64,000 nucleotides of DNA from Ascochyta rabiei (taxonomy: Eukaryota > Ascomycota > Dothideomycetes > Pleosporales > Didymellaceae). The translations under genes and the position numbers were made by a program. The notes beneath the pieces were generated by a model, which was given only the letters and a program-made list of their open reading frames with translations, ran no database searches and was not told the DNA's origin. Shown piece by piece: positions 31,850 through 44,322 of the stretch. Numbering within the stretch: the first letter of the stretch is position 1; every line of letters starts with the position of its first letter. The stretch covers positions 1,060,501 to 1,124,500 of the forward strand of contig NC_082421.1 of NCBI RefSeq assembly GCF_004011695.2. Reading direction: 5' to 3'.

Positions 31850-33845
31850 ATGGCACTGATATGTGAGCTTCCTAGTACCCCTCCGGCGACCTGATAACTA
31901 ATCGCAGCAGCCTCAATATTGGCGCTCCGGCAGGATGCCCGCATCCTTAAGATCCCACCCTATCTCTCCGCGCTCTGCATTGTCGTTGGCATAGCGTGGC
32001 TGTTGGTCTTACCTCTGAACGACTACTCGCGCAACACATACGTCTCTGAGAATGCTCTGTTGCCCGGACAAGTGCACACCTACTTCACAGGCAGCGAGCA
32101 TAATGTCTTCCGTGCTTATCGACAAGAGGTCCATGGGATGATTGACCAGTCGGTGGAAGAGTGTGTCATTTGCTGCCCGTCTGAATACATTGGATACTAA
32201 CGTACTCGTTAGGCGCTCTAAAAGACTAGGCGATATCTTTCGCTCGAACAATCTCAAGGTCGCGACCCAGAAGTACTCGTACCACGTCTCCAACCGCACC
32301 ATCGCAAACGAGAACGTCTACGCAATCCTCCAAGGACCTCGCGCTGACGCCACGGAAGCCATTGTTCTGATAGCAGCATGGAAGAACATGGACGATGTGG
32401 TGAACAACTCTGGTGTGGCCCTCATCTTGACCCTTGCCCGCTACTTCAAGCGTTGGAGTCTGTGGAGCAAAGACATCATCTTCCTGGTGTCTGGCGACAG
32501 CACTACAGGGCCTCAAGCTTGGGTAGATGCCTACCACGACGCGCACGACGAGCGCTATGTCGAGAGTCTGAAGATCAAGAGCGGAGCACTGCAGGCCGCT
32601 GTTGCTGTTGACTATTCCGCTGGTCCTTGGGGCCACCGCTACGACAAGCTGCACGTTCTGTACGATGGTATCAACGGTCAGCTACCCAACCTCGACCTGT
32701 TCAACACCGCCGTACAGATCGCTTCTAGTCAGATGAACATCGGCTGTGCCATCCAGCGCATGTTCGACCACAGAGACTCATACAAGGAGCGCCTGCAGAC
32801 CATGCTGCGCGGTATGGTGTCTCAAGGCCTAGGCCACGCAACGGGACCTCACTCGTCATTTATCCCATACCATGTCGACGCCATTACTCTCTCTACAGTC
32901 GGCGATGGCTGGCATGACGAGATGTCGCTGGGCAAGACTATTGAATCGCTCTTTCGCAGTTTGAACAACCTCCTCGAGCATCTGCACCAAAGCTTCTTCT
33001 TCTACCTCCTCATCCAGGCAAACCGCTTCATCAGCATCGGTACCTACCTCCCTTCAGCGATGTTGATCGCTATGAACTTTAGCATAACCTCAATTGCGCT
33101 TTGGGTTGCCAGTGGACGCTCGACCAAACTCATCGCCAACCCAGCAGCCACGAAGCCCACCAAGAGCGACGCCACCAAACGAACATCGAGCTCAGAAGAG
33201 CCCGACGAGTCCAAGCAACCGGAAATGGAGCTTATTGAACAAGATGGCTACAAAGCGTTGGTCCCCAAGGCAGCCACAGCAGTGACAGAACGCCACCTCC
33301 TGTTTCCCATCCTCTCCGTCCTAACAATCCACTTCCTCGGCCTGATTCCGCTCTACATGTTCAATACCTGGGACGCCGACAACCTATCGCGGCTGCACCT
33401 CACATTCGCAAACGCGACGACCCTGCTACCCCTCTTCCTCGCGTGGGTCATCTCAGAGCTCCGCCCTCTCTCCACCCAGGAAGTCACACTCATCCAATGC
33501 TTCTCCCTGCTGCTGCTGGGCATGATCCTCGCCGCGCTCGCAACCCTCAACTTCAGCCAATCCTTCCTGATCGGCGTGCTCGCCACCCCGCTCTCCTTTG
33601 TGCGCAGGACGAACAAGATGTGGTTGACAGCTGTGCAATTGTTGGTCCTGGCAGTGCTGAATCCCATCATGGTCGCGCAGTGGAGTGCGAAGCTGCTCGG
33701 TGCAAACTTGCACGACGTGCTTGTGCTGGCGGCAGAAGGCTGGCTTGTTTCGGGCCTGTGGACACAGGTTACAGTCTGGTTGGTTTGGCTTCCGGCGTGG
33801 CTTTTGGGCAGTGTGGTCGTTGCAGGCGGCATGCTTGAGGAATAA
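31850..33845 (+). CDS. GAA1: GPI transamidase component Gaa1
   Basis: ER-membrane subunit of the GPI transamidase, which attaches GPI anchors to proteins. Three exons are 31850-31862, 31908-32160 and 32213-33845. The first codes only four and a third codons (MALI and part of Ser). The product is 632 residues. A first helix (LSALCIVVGIAWLLVLPL) is followed by the family block NTYVSENALLPGQV and a large lumenal M28-peptidase-like domain. That domain has AIVLIAAWKN, KDIIFLVSGD and FIPYHVDAITLSTVG. The domain is thought to form the amide bond rather than act as a peptidase. Several C-terminal helices follow, for example ILSVLTIHFLGLIPLYMF. The charged loop between helices (TKPTKSDATKRTSSSEEPDE) is less conserved. 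An actaac branch site marks the second intron. Confidence 0.95.
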
Positions 33846-34100
33846 GAGAGTAGTCTCGCTGATTGGTAAAGCAAGAAAATATACGAATATCATACAGAGG
33901 CGCAGAACATTGTATTGTGTGGTTCATGTCGTGATTATTTCATTCGTTGACCCTGGTGTGGTCATGTAGCTATTATCTACGATCATGGCGCGGAAGCGTG
34001 TTTTCCTTACAGTTTGTACATGCCACCACGGTGTCAGGCGGATACAACCTCAGTACGGTTGACGACCGAGATTTGTAGCATTGCATGTTGGATTCTTTGC

Positions 34101-35350
34101 TCAGGCAGCCCAGACGTCCTTACCAACACCCTCGATCCAGTTGCCCAACTGGTTGACGCTTGCGTCCCACTCCTTCAGCCGCCCCCTCATGCTCTCGATT
34201 TGCTTCATGTCCAGGACCTTGGGCTGCACCCAGTTGATGCGCGCGATCTCGGCAACCTGGTCAATCTGACCCTTGACCAAGCCTAAGCTCAACGCCTTCA
34301 TGATCAGATGTTCAATCTCTTTCGGTTGCACCTTCGTCTCCTGCGAGATCTCAGTGAAGGTCATGGCGCGGTCGTGCGGTGGTCTGCGGAAGATGGTCTC
34401 GGTGAGGGCTGCGAGAGAAATCTTCTGGTAGAGGAAGGTCTGGTGCTCCTTCAGTAGAGGCACCTTCGAGATGTTGCCCGAGAGGACGTCATATGCGCTG
34501 AGGTCACCACGGTTGAAGGCGAAGAGGAGGTCGCGCAGCCATGCGTGGGGTGTGTTGACGAGCGAGTCGAGAATGGGGTGGAGGAGCAGCTCGCCGAAGT
34601 TGTAGATGGAGTCTGACACAAGGGCGGCGATGCTGAGGTCGTATGCGCGTGACTGGCGCTCGCGGAGCTCGAGGTCGGCAAGATCGACGCAGGCGAGGAA
34701 CAGTAGGGCGTTCTTGTAGTAGGCGGCAAATTCGTGCTTCGACTTGAGTGTGTCAGTATGGGGCACTTCAAGCTTATCGAACGACGCACCTTGTAGTACT
34801 CTGCGCTGGCTCGGTAGAAGGAGGCATGCACAACCGTCTCTACCGAGTCGAAGTTGTCGAGGATCTGCTCGCACTCGTCCAGCTTCTTCTTGGCTCCTTC
34901 CTCGTCTCGTAACCTCAGCTGGATGCTGGCGGCGGCGACTGTGGCGTAGACATAGGCGTCTTGTGAGGCGGGCTTGTTGACGCTCTCGGCGAGGTCGTTG
35001 ACGAACTTGAGGCGCTCCTTGTCATCTGTAGAAGTTAGTGTCGTCGTGCGTGTGCAGTGCGTTCCCCATGACCTGCCCTTGAATTGTGTTGCAGCACTCA
35101 GGCCTAGTGTGACAAGCTTGAGCTGGTTGATTTTGTTTGCGAAGCTCTTGATGAACGTCTCGAAGAAGGGTATCCGCTGCTTGGCGCTCTCCGGGTGCTC
35201 GAAGAAGTCGATGAGCTTGTCCGTCAGCTCGTGCCACAGCTTCCTCTCCCAGTAGTCTTCGAAGGCGATGAAGTACTCCTGCAGCTCCTCGGGCGCCTGG
35301 TCCCGCGCATCGCCCAGCAGGTTCGGTATTGTGTCCGTGTCCATCGCCAT
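34101..35350 (-). CDS. RPN9: 26S proteasome regulatory subunit Rpn9
   Basis: Lid subunit of the 19S proteasome cap (PSMD13 in animals). There are three exons: 35077-35350, 34790-35025 and 34101-34742. The product is 383 residues. The start MAMDTDTIPNLL leads to helical repeats with FEDYWERKLWHELTDKLIDF and DDKERLKFVNDLAESVN. The last exon holds the PCI domain: FLYQKISLAALTETIFRRPP and ISQETKVQPKEIEHLIMKAL, and the end DVWAA. The first intron (35026-35076) begins GC rather than GT. Removing it restores KDDKERL, as expected for the family, and keeps the total length divisible by three. The intron is 51 nt with no in-frame stop, so retention would insert 17 residues. It shares a 253-bp promoter with NDUFA9. 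Confidence 0.94.
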
Positions 35351-35603
35351 GATGCAGGTGCGTGTGTGTCGAGAGCGGTGCTGGTTGGTTGTTGTGGTGG
35401 GCGGGGTGGTGGGGACTGGAGGCGCGTGAATGTGGACGTGGATGTGGATGTGGATGTGGACGTGGGATGCTTGGGGCTTGCCTATGGCGTCGCGGCAGCT
35501 ACGACGCACGGAAGTGCAGGCCGCCAAGCCCCGACTTCATCATGCAAGCTGCACGTCGAAAGCTCGCATACCACCCTCCCGCCAGCCATTGAACGCCGCA
35601 ACC
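35351..35603. promoter_or_regulatory. Divergent promoter, RPN9 / NDUFA9, with gtggat repeat
   Basis: 253 bp between two start codons. It contains six hexamers of the gtggat/gtggac type at 35431-35466. Confidence 0.6.
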
Positions 35604-36931
35604 ATGGCCCTGCCCCTTCGCTGTGCTCGCTCCCGCGCAGCGATGCCGGCCCAGCTGCGCACAATCCGCGTTTCGCCCTTCTCGACCTCGACAAGCCGCC
35701 CAGCAGGCCGAATCAACCACGATGTCAGGATCACCAGGTACGGCCGCTGTCCTGCGCACCAGGACCGGAATACTGACTCTCGCGCAGGACCGGAAAGCCC
35801 ATATTGACCGTGTCCGCCGGACGATCCTCGCTCGGAGGTGCGCCGTAGCCCGCAGCCACACATGAACCAGCTCGCTCACACGCACACACAGGCTACACAG
35901 CAACCGTATTCGGAGCGACGGGCTTCCTCGGCAGATACGTTGTCAACCGACTTGGTGCGTCACTCTTCAGCGCAGAAAGCAGGGCAGAGGGCTAATCCAA
36001 GGAAACAGCTCGATCAGGATGCACAGTGATTGTGCCCTTCCGCGAGGAGATGGCGAAGCGCCACCTGAAGGTTGCTGGTGACCTTGGCCGCGTTATCTTC
36101 ATGGAAATGGACCTGCGCAATACCGCGTCGATTGAGGAGAGCGTTCGACACTCTGACATTGTCTACAACCTCATTGGTCGCGACTACCCCACCAAGAACT
36201 TCGACTTGGCCGACGTCCATGTCGAGGGAACTGAGCGCATTGCCGAGGCCGTTGCAAAGTACGACATTGACCGCTATGTCCACGTTTCCTCGCACAGCGC
36301 CCAGCTCGACTCTCCCTCGGAGTTCTACCGCACCAAGGCCCAGGGTGAGCAGGTAGCGCGCTCCATCTACCCGGAGACCACCATCGTTCGCCCGGCGCCC
36401 ATGTTCGGGTACGAGGACCGTCTCCTCCACCGTCTGGCTTCTCCCTCCAACGTCATTACCTCCAACTGGCTGCAGGAGCGCTTCTCCCCCGTCCACGCTA
36501 TCGACGTTGGTATGGCGCTCGAGGCCATGCTGCACGACGACACAACAGCTGCCGAGACGTTTGAGCTTTACGGACCTACAGAGTACACCATGGCTGAGCT
36601 GAACGACATCGTCGAGCGGGAAGCTATGAAGAAGCGCCGCCACATCAACATTCCTAAGCGCGTTATGAAGCCTGTCGCACGCTACGCCAACAAGCTCCTC
36701 TGGTGGCCCATTCACTCCGAGGACGAGGTCGAGCGTGAGTTCATTGACCAGTACATCGACCCCCAGGCCAAAACATTCAAGGACCTCGACATCGAGCCCG
36801 TGGAGTTGAGCAGTCTCACATTCGAGTACCTCAAGGGCTACAGGAGCTCGTCGTACTACGATTTGCCACCCATGTCGGAGCGTGAGAAGCGTGAGGAGAA
36901 GAAGTACCTGCACGTCATCGATGACCAGTAG
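35604..36931 (+). CDS. Mitochondrial complex I 40-kDa subunit (NDUFA9-like)
   Basis: Accessory NADH:ubiquinone oxidoreductase subunit with an SDR-like fold and bound NADPH, located at the junction of the complex I arms. Four exons are 35604-35737, 35788-35837, 35892-35954 and 36009-36931. The product is 389 residues. The presequence is Arg- and Ser-rich with no acidic residues (MALPLRCARSRAAMPAQLRT...). The small exon 3 encodes the Rossmann motif TVFGATGFLGRYVVNRL. Exon 4 has DIVYNLIGRDYPTKNF, YVHVSSHSA, FYRTKAQGE, the TIVRPAPMFGYEDRLL block and SPVHAIDVGMALEAML, all characteristic of NDUFA9. The active-site YxxxK of true SDR enzymes is changed to a YRTK form, as in the family. The internal exons of 50 and 63 nt are very short. 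Confidence 0.95.
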
Positions 36932-38595
36932 AAGGGCGAGGAAAGAAATGAAAATCTTGCGACGTGTGTAAATACCTTGGCTTTTCCTTTACCGGACTAC
37001 ACGGATCTGTAGAATCAATCCCGTTTCTTTTGTGTGAACATAGTTGCTGTCCAGCGGGCTTTTTTTCGGTGTAATACGCAGCTGACAAACTTAGAGGGTG
37101 ATTGCCATATAGACCGTCCTGCGAGACATTGACAACACGAACGCCCTATGGCAATCTCTGCTCACTTGGGCGTAGCTCCTCCAACTCGTCTCACTCTTAC
37201 GAAGGGGATGCTGATCATCTGAGCGGGGTTCTTGTAGACTATAGATGCTGTCTTCAAGTCAGGCACCTTCTGTACGACCATGATCGAGTCACTTGACGAG
37301 CTGGCTGTAATATTGCGAGGTTCAGGAAACATATGTAGATAGGGAATGCTGACCAGTCTAGCCGCAACACTTGCTCACGTTCGCCACATACTATAAGCTT
37401 GCTATTAGTTCAGTCACCATGAGTCTTATCCAGGACGGTTCCAATCACGATTTATGTCGCTGCTCTGCCTTTTACCAGATTTGCTGAATAATGCCAACCT
37501 TGATCTAGAAGGTGCCGACTGCACGACCAGTCACGGATTAGAGTGGGCTATGGTTCCGATTAAGACTGGAGTTATTGCTGTTGCTCTCGGCAATGTATCA
37601 GCTGCATCGCAGAAAGGCATACATTCCATCGATGCCGTCTGTCTGTCAATAAACGTGATCAAATATCCTTCCCTACGCCCTCAATTTTTTTGCAAGGACA
37701 CTCCTGCTGCGTACCCGCCAGAAAGAATGACTTCAAATCTAGGTGAAGGTGACTTTAGATATGTTGCCTCTAGTCTTACTCATTTCTCTCACCTTCTCAG
37801 CTCCACACCATCAAAAACCCCGCTCTCTCAAAGCCATTGGCCGACTCTACACCAAAACCATCATCATCACGCCATCAAAGTTTTTTTGGAGATGGGCGCT
37901 CATATCAACGACAAGCGAAGCAGTATTGAGCCGCAACCGCGCTTTGCCGTCTTCGCTGAGACGAAACTTCTACTCAACTGGGGTGCAAATTCTGGGCTGA
38001 CTTTTGCATCATAGCAGCACAGAGCCTTAAAAGTGGCAGCGCGATTGGACATGGCAACGTCGGGATTATTTCTGGGCTAAGGTGATGGTGGAATCGGGCA
38101 TTTTGTCATGGCTTCCAAGTCCCGAGTTTGTGAAGACAGGCAGCTAGTCCCAAAGAATAAAAACTCGCTCCATGGACTGGAGCTGGAGCCTACACGACGG
38201 CCACACGGAAACCTATTCATTGATGCGACGATGATCGATCAACTGGGTTGTGCAGGGAGATTGTCTTATCCCTGGAAGCCTTGAATGCAAAGCCAGTGAC
38301 CGACGACTCGATCGGCGCATCTATGAGAGCTCATTGTATTACTGCGGTAACAAACAGTATAATAATTCACAGTGGCGTAATGTGTAAGGTGAGTGCAGAC
38401 ATAGCAGGAAGGTGCGTTCTCGAGTCCAAACACGACCTTTCCACATCGGGTACAGTGACGCACTATCTCGGTTTGCTGTTCGGAGTGTCGACGGGGCCAA
38501 CAAACCACCACCGACTGGTTTGCGCCTCGCACGATAACTCTTTGAGCCTGCGTTGCCAGGGACAATGATTTTGGTGGCTGGCCCGCGAACACAGT
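36932..38595. other. Intergenic, no supported gene
   Basis: About 1.66 kb. One 186-codon open frame (37454-38014 plus) has two stretches resembling ankyrin helices (VFLEMGAHIN, KLLLNWGANS) but no full repeat. It is at most a decayed fragment. Confidence 0.5.
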
Positions 38596-40191
38596 ATGGC
38601 ATTTGAGGTGTCGTACAACCTTGAGAATGAGCAACAGTTCTGGGATGGTGAGAGAGTTTTGTGCTGCTGTAACCCCACTACCAGAGACTGACTTGCCATG
38701 CAGAGCTCGATGACATAGTCTCGACACGATGCCAGGAGGAAGAGAGTATAGACAACTCTCTGCGCGCCTTTCTTAATGTCACGACTAGCTACAAATGTAA
38801 CGTAGTTCCTCGAAATACGCCGAATAGTGTTGACCCAAGACAGCCGAGTATCTCGACACCGACTACAGCGTCGCAAAATGTATCTTCCGCGTACTAGAGG
38901 GCGAGCTGTTCATGACACACAAGGAGTACGTGCGTCGGCAGATGATATACTGCCTTTTGCAGGTATGTGGCAGGAGGCGTCCGGGTGCGTCTTGCGAGTG
39001 CAGGGTGAACTGATGCTTGTGCAGGAAGAAGACAACCCTACGATCTACATCGTTGCCGCTCTCCTACTATACGACGGCCGAAACAGTGGCGACGACGTCA
39101 TCTTCGAGATGATGCACACTGAGGGCAGTTTTCCAAGATTAGTGGAGTTAGTACAACTGGAGAGCGTGCAAGAGGACACAAGATTACACCAAATGCTCTT
39201 GGAACTTCTGTATGAATCATCGCGAGTACAAAGACTCACTTGGGAAGACTTTGGTATGCTCTGACGGTTCTGAATATTGAACGATCAAACGACTACTGAT
39301 CATAGTGACTAGCGGCGGTAAACGACAACTTCATACTGTATCTCTTAGGTATCATCGAGGGCGCCTCTGATGATGCCGAAGATCCGTATCATTACCCAGT
39401 CATTCGAGTTCTGGTATGTACATCCACCGCCGCTATCGGTTTTGCAACTAATAGTCGTATAGCTGGTCATGAACGAGCAATATTTGGTAGCTTCTACCAA
39501 TCATCACAAAGACGGCCGTCCTCCAATAACGAATCGGTTAATCAAAGCACTGTCCAGTCATGGCATGACATACAAAACCTTTGGGTGTAATCTGATACTT
39601 CTCCTAAACCGAGAGTCGGAAACCTCTCTTCAACTTTTAATTCTTAAGGTCTTGTACCTTCTCTTTGGCAATCCTGCAACTGCTGAGTATTTCTACACAA
39701 ACGACCTGCACGTTTTAATCGACGTCATCCTCCGGAACCTAATCGACCTTCCACACGACTCGCCCGCTGCCAATGCTCTGCGACACACGTACCTTCGGGT
39801 CCTCTACCCTATATTGACGAACAGTCAAATCAGCAAGCCGCCTCACTACAAGCGTGACGACATTCTCAGGCTTCTCCACCTTCTCGTAACGAGCGGTAAT
39901 CACTTCGCGCCTGTAGATGACACCACGCAACGGCTTGTCACACGGTGTACCAGCGTGCCATGGTTGCAACCGAACACCCTGAGGAACGAACCTGGATCCC
40001 GTAGTAATGATAGTACGACATCGCCCATCGACCATATCTCAAACGGTCAAAAGGAGCTGGCACGGCGGGCATTGGGCATGAGTGTGCAGGACGGGGGCGA
40101 AAGCTCAACAAGCGTTCTCGAGATTGCATCTCACACAGAAAAACCTGGAGTTCAAACGCCAAGTATTACGCATCCTGAACAGGCATCCTAG
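38596..40191 (+). CDS. SPIN90/Ldb17/Dip1-family Arp2/3 activator
   Basis: Cortical actin regulator. The family's best-known role is activating Arp2/3 complex without a mother filament, seeding linear actin at endocytic sites. Six exons are 38596-38647, 38704-38796, 38844-38962, 39025-39253, 39313-39413 and 39463-40191, with introns of 47-62 bp. The product is 440 residues. The N-terminal part reads [18 protein letters not shown]. It is followed by [16 protein letters not shown], the armadillo-like helices [20 protein letters not shown] and [18 protein letters not shown], and the core [24 protein letters not shown] block (written [15 protein letters not shown] here). Then come [13 protein letters not shown] and [14 protein letters not shown]. 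The C-terminal ~110 residues are polar and probably disordered. The exon pattern is the most fragmented in the window. Confidence 0.88.
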
Positions 40192-42566
40192 AGCGAGGCA
40201 TGCGTGACGTCTCGACGTACGCGTCACAATCGTCATCATACTTCGATTTACACGTTCAACGAAGGCTTCTATCTGATCTTTTTGTTTTTACCTTGGCAGT
40301 GGCAGCGCTTTAGCTGTCTAGGCATGGTTGCATGGATGGCGTTTCGAGGTCATACAGCATTGGACAGCGCTTTGAGCGATTCTTCTCCCATTTTCAGCAA
40401 TTGTATCGCTTGCTGGGACTCTTGTTATGACTGCACACTTCGTATATCCCAAGTTATTCTTATACGCTTATCGACCATGCCTTACGACAAACGTAGACTG
40501 TGTACTCTGGTGTTCCATGCTCACACTGTTCAAATAACCTACATTGCAGTTACACGGCAGCGAAGAGTAGCCGGACGAATACAATGCGGAACGCATCGCT
40601 GACTGTCTTGTAGATCTCTGCAGTACAATATCGATCGAACATCGGAGGTTCGGGATCAAAGAGCAGCCTGCGCCACTGCGTACGCAGAACGCGTACGACG
40701 ACAAGCCATAGCGATAAGAACAGCGGGTTCTTGGCTGCAGCTCGGCTGCGCGGCGGAAGCGCAGTGCGAGGGATGTGGCGTAACGTCAAGAGTTGCACAA
40801 GGGCATGGCAGACGTTTGTACTCCTTGTGTTGCCCGCTCTGCCCTCGGCGTTTGTTTTGTGTCCGCTTTCACATGATACCAGAGGCCATGTCTTGGATAT
40901 GTTGTACACTGGTTGAAGAACTTGCTTGGCACGTTTGGTTTGCAGCTCTCCTAAAAGATACAAAGTCCGACAGAGACAAGTACGCCAATCGCAACCTCAC
41001 AAACTTCCTTATCTAGTACTCTGAAGTCTCACGTAACACAGAAGTCAGTCTTGGCCAGGCTGCAGAGAATCTAGACTTTTTCTCTAGATGCATGCAGTGT
41101 AGCAACCACCTTTTCCTGTCATCCCTTGATTTAGCTGCGACTAGACAGATGCAACGACATCAGCATTCCGTAAACCGAGCGGCTGTCTACCGGACGTTAC
41201 ACTGACAGCGACATGCCGAGCCTTATAGACCAGAGCCGCACCAAGCAGCTAGAGCATTCCGGCAGCACGACATCTAGGTGCTCCAGCTGGCGCTGAACAC
41301 GAATCGCACTTGCTGCGAGTTTCCAGGAAGTTGTAGTTTAGGCACCGAATCTGCTTAGCACACTTCTGTGTTCCGCCAGACACTCCTCCTGAGTGAAAAA
41401 TGAGATCTAGGAACGCAGTTTGCCAAACACCGCCTGCCCAGCTCCAGGCTCCCTAATCGAGCTGAAAACAAACAAACAAACATGATGCAGTCTGAGTGCA
41501 TACGACGTTGGGATGCGGTTACTGGGACTAGCGATAAGGGCTGGGCTGGAGGCTAGGATAAATCCACCCACGGTACGGATTTCCCCGCCGCCCACAAGCC
41601 ACTTCCGCACCGAAGCGGCAGTAGTGCATTGCCCGATTAGGCCGACACAGGTCTCAGAACAAGCGACCAGGGCTCGGGGCTCCGCAAACCAAAGTCCAGA
41701 GCTCGACAGCTTTGGCACCAGTATGCACGAAAACGTGCCTGAATACTCTCAGGATAGTCTGGGTGTCCTCTCTGCATCTTCGTTCGTGTCGAGTCCATCT
41801 CTCGAAACGGCGGCTGCTGATCCCTGATACGGAATCTGATTTCTCCATGTCGATCATCTTGTCTCGACTGTCTCGTATCGAGGCCAACGCAGATCTGGAC
41901 ATGTGCGTGCACAGTTGGGGTCCCGTATCCACTCAGATTCCACTGCCAGGTTCACAAACACCGGGGTCGGGGAAATCTCCAGCTACAAGGCTGCCCCGAC
42001 TCGCAGGCTGAGGCCGTGGTGGGATCTACAGCGCATTGGATTCCTGTTTCACCCGAACGCTCATCTCGCTGGATTGTCCGCAAATGATCGCTGCATGGAT
42101 AGAGTTGAAGATAACCTGGATGCTGGACTCAGAGCTGCATGATATTCATCAGTGACCGCGCGTTCGGTATCTGTTGCTTCAGCCAAGAGAACCCGTGAAA
42201 GATCTGCAATTGGCTGCCACCTAGACACACTGTTTGCGGTATCCGGTAGGGCATTCGCCAATCTCACACAGTGAACCGGTTCGAAGGGAGAGGGGCACTG
42301 AAGTCATCCAAAGTTGTTTAAAGATCTTGATTATATGTGGTATTTCGTAAACCGATGCTCAACCTCAGCCTATAGGGAGCTCCATACGCCTACGTTTAAC
42401 AAGATGGTATCGTGAAGAATCGAACCGCATGTTCTGCTCCCTGCTCGAGTCTGAACGTTGTGAACGAAACGCTTTGAAAAGATGACATAAGAACCACTAC
42501 TCGGTCTAAAGTCGTGAGTGCTGCCCAAACGCTTAACATCGTGAAAATGAAATTGGAAGATACATT
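40192..42566. other. Intergenic between convergent genes, no gene seen
   Basis: 2.4 kb between the SPIN90-like gene and the MFS transporter. Frames such as 40468-40963 minus and 41513-42011 plus overlap one another on both strands and show no domain, so they are not listed as genes. Confidence 0.5.
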
Positions 42567-44322
42567 CTATACCATGCGTTCAGGCGACTGAGCAGATTGT
42601 TCGAGCTTCTCGCGCGAAGGCATGGTGCTGGGAACTCGGGTCGGTACTTGCGACAGGGCGGTGGGGGTCACCAAGCCAACCGCAGTAGCGTCACTTCCCA
42701 ATCGAAGCTTTTCTTTAGTAGAAGCCTGCTTGCGAGAGAAGTGGTGCGCAAAACTCTCGCCATCGAAGCATGGCAAGTACCAACGAGCGACCATCATGCA
42801 GACAAACGACAAGAACAGATTGGCTCCTGACCACATCTGTACTGTGATGTAAGTGTTATACTCGGTGATGAGATGTCCTGCAATAATGGGGCCGAGAAGT
42901 GCTGGCAAGGCAGCAAAACTGTACATCATGCCGACCCAGTGACCAAGCTTCTTCCTGGCCAAGGCCTCTGTCTCGGGAGTGGTGTAGGTGCAACTCAGGA
43001 TGTTGGCGACAGATGCAGGAGGGAGCCCAATGACCATGCCGGAGAAGATTCCGAAAACAACGCAGAAGGCGATGGCATCTGTCTCTGATCCAGCCAGGCT
43101 CCAAAGAACGAGTGTAAGAAGTGAACACACAAGCTGAGAGCCGATATGCATGTTGAGTGGTCCTGTCTTGTCGGAGAACTGAGCGAGAGTTAGGCGGCCG
43201 ATAGTAGAAGCTCCATTCATGATGGTCAAAAACCAGAAGGTCTGCAGTGGCTGGTTGCTGACATCTTCTGGTATCGCTTGCGCAACACCAGAGCTGTTGC
43301 GAGTTCCGAAGCCTCTGACGGCTGCCCACTGGAAACTGTTAGCAGTTGGACCTTTTCATGGCGTTTTCTGTACCTACCTCCTCGAGATTGAAGAAGACTG
43401 GATAGAAGCCGAAGAACATGAAAGCTACAGCAGCAGTGAACCAACACCAGGCTTTGTTGTGGAATGCATCTGTGTCAAACCAGGTGCGAACCTTGAACCA
43501 GCTCTCTGGCTTGTGGTACTCGTGTGCGGGGTTTGGTGTGGCGAAGATGAAAGAGTAGATGCACGTTACTGAAGTCAGGGTGGCAACGTAGCGGACTGCG
43601 TTGTTGAAGCCAACTGTCTCAATAAGATAGCGTAGCATGGTCGGGTAGATGACACCTGCAATGCTGGCGCCACAAGCAACGTACCCTACAGCGAGTCCTC
43701 TTCGCTTAGGGAACCATGTAGCAGCAACTATAGGTTGATTAGCAGGATGTTGAAGTTGACGGTGCGTAAGCTTACCTTGAGAGCTGGAGACGAAGAACGG
43801 AGCCATGCCCAAGCCAACAACGAATCCTTGAGTCGCCCATATTGGGCCAAAGCTTGCAATAGCTTCGACGCTGCTGGGGTGCACTGCCGAGAGTATGAAG
43901 AGGCCGAGAGGCACAAAGACAGTGCCAAACCCAATGACCTTACGGAAGTGCCCAGCGTCCAACAATCGGCCGACTGGATTGGAGAGAAGCAAGACAAGGA
44001 AGCATTGCGAGCCGCCGATCAGGTTCAGCTGCAGCTGATCCACTGTCCGAAGTGAGTGACCGACGTAGTATGAGGACCAAGTCCCGTATGCGTTCACCAG
44101 TCCCCATGAATCGAACATAAGAAAGAAGCAACCCAGCAAACAAGCGTATGCCCGCCATGTTCGAGGCCAGTCAGGCTCGTCATCGTCTGACGAAGGACGT
44201 CGAAACTCTCGCATGGATGGGACTTCGCACGAGGTCGATGTTGACAACGGCAGGCTTGTGTCGCTGTCTTTGCGGTTGTCTTTCTCGAGCGACCGTGAAG
44301 TCACTGGGGCGGGGGTTTCCAT
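42567..44322 (-). CDS. Major facilitator transporter, monocarboxylate-transporter (Mch) type
   Basis: Plasma-membrane proton-coupled transporter of the fungal MCT/Mch group, which includes carboxylate and riboflavin carriers. Its substrate is not predictable. Three exons are 43776-44322, 43378-43727 and 42567-43328. The product is 552 residues. A polar N-terminus of about 60 residues is followed by twelve helices. The first is RAYACLLGCFFLMFDSWGLV with the family motif NAYGTWSSYY. Between helices 4 and 5 is WFPKRRGLAVGYVACGASIAG, the MCT signature. The second half begins at GASTIGRLTLAQFSDKTGPL (RxGxxxDxxG-like). The C-terminus is cytosolic, with Thr/Ser/Pro and basic residues. Intron donors and acceptors are canonical (48 and 49 bp). 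Confidence 0.92.

Noticed and set aside
37454..38014. Possible ankyrin-repeat gene
   Set aside because: Two short helix-like matches with 29-residue spacing, no TPLH motif and no flanking repeats; too weak to call even as a pseudogene.
42410..42440. Second B-box-like aatcgaacc
   Set aside because: Flanking bases do not form a T stem and no acceptor stem exists.
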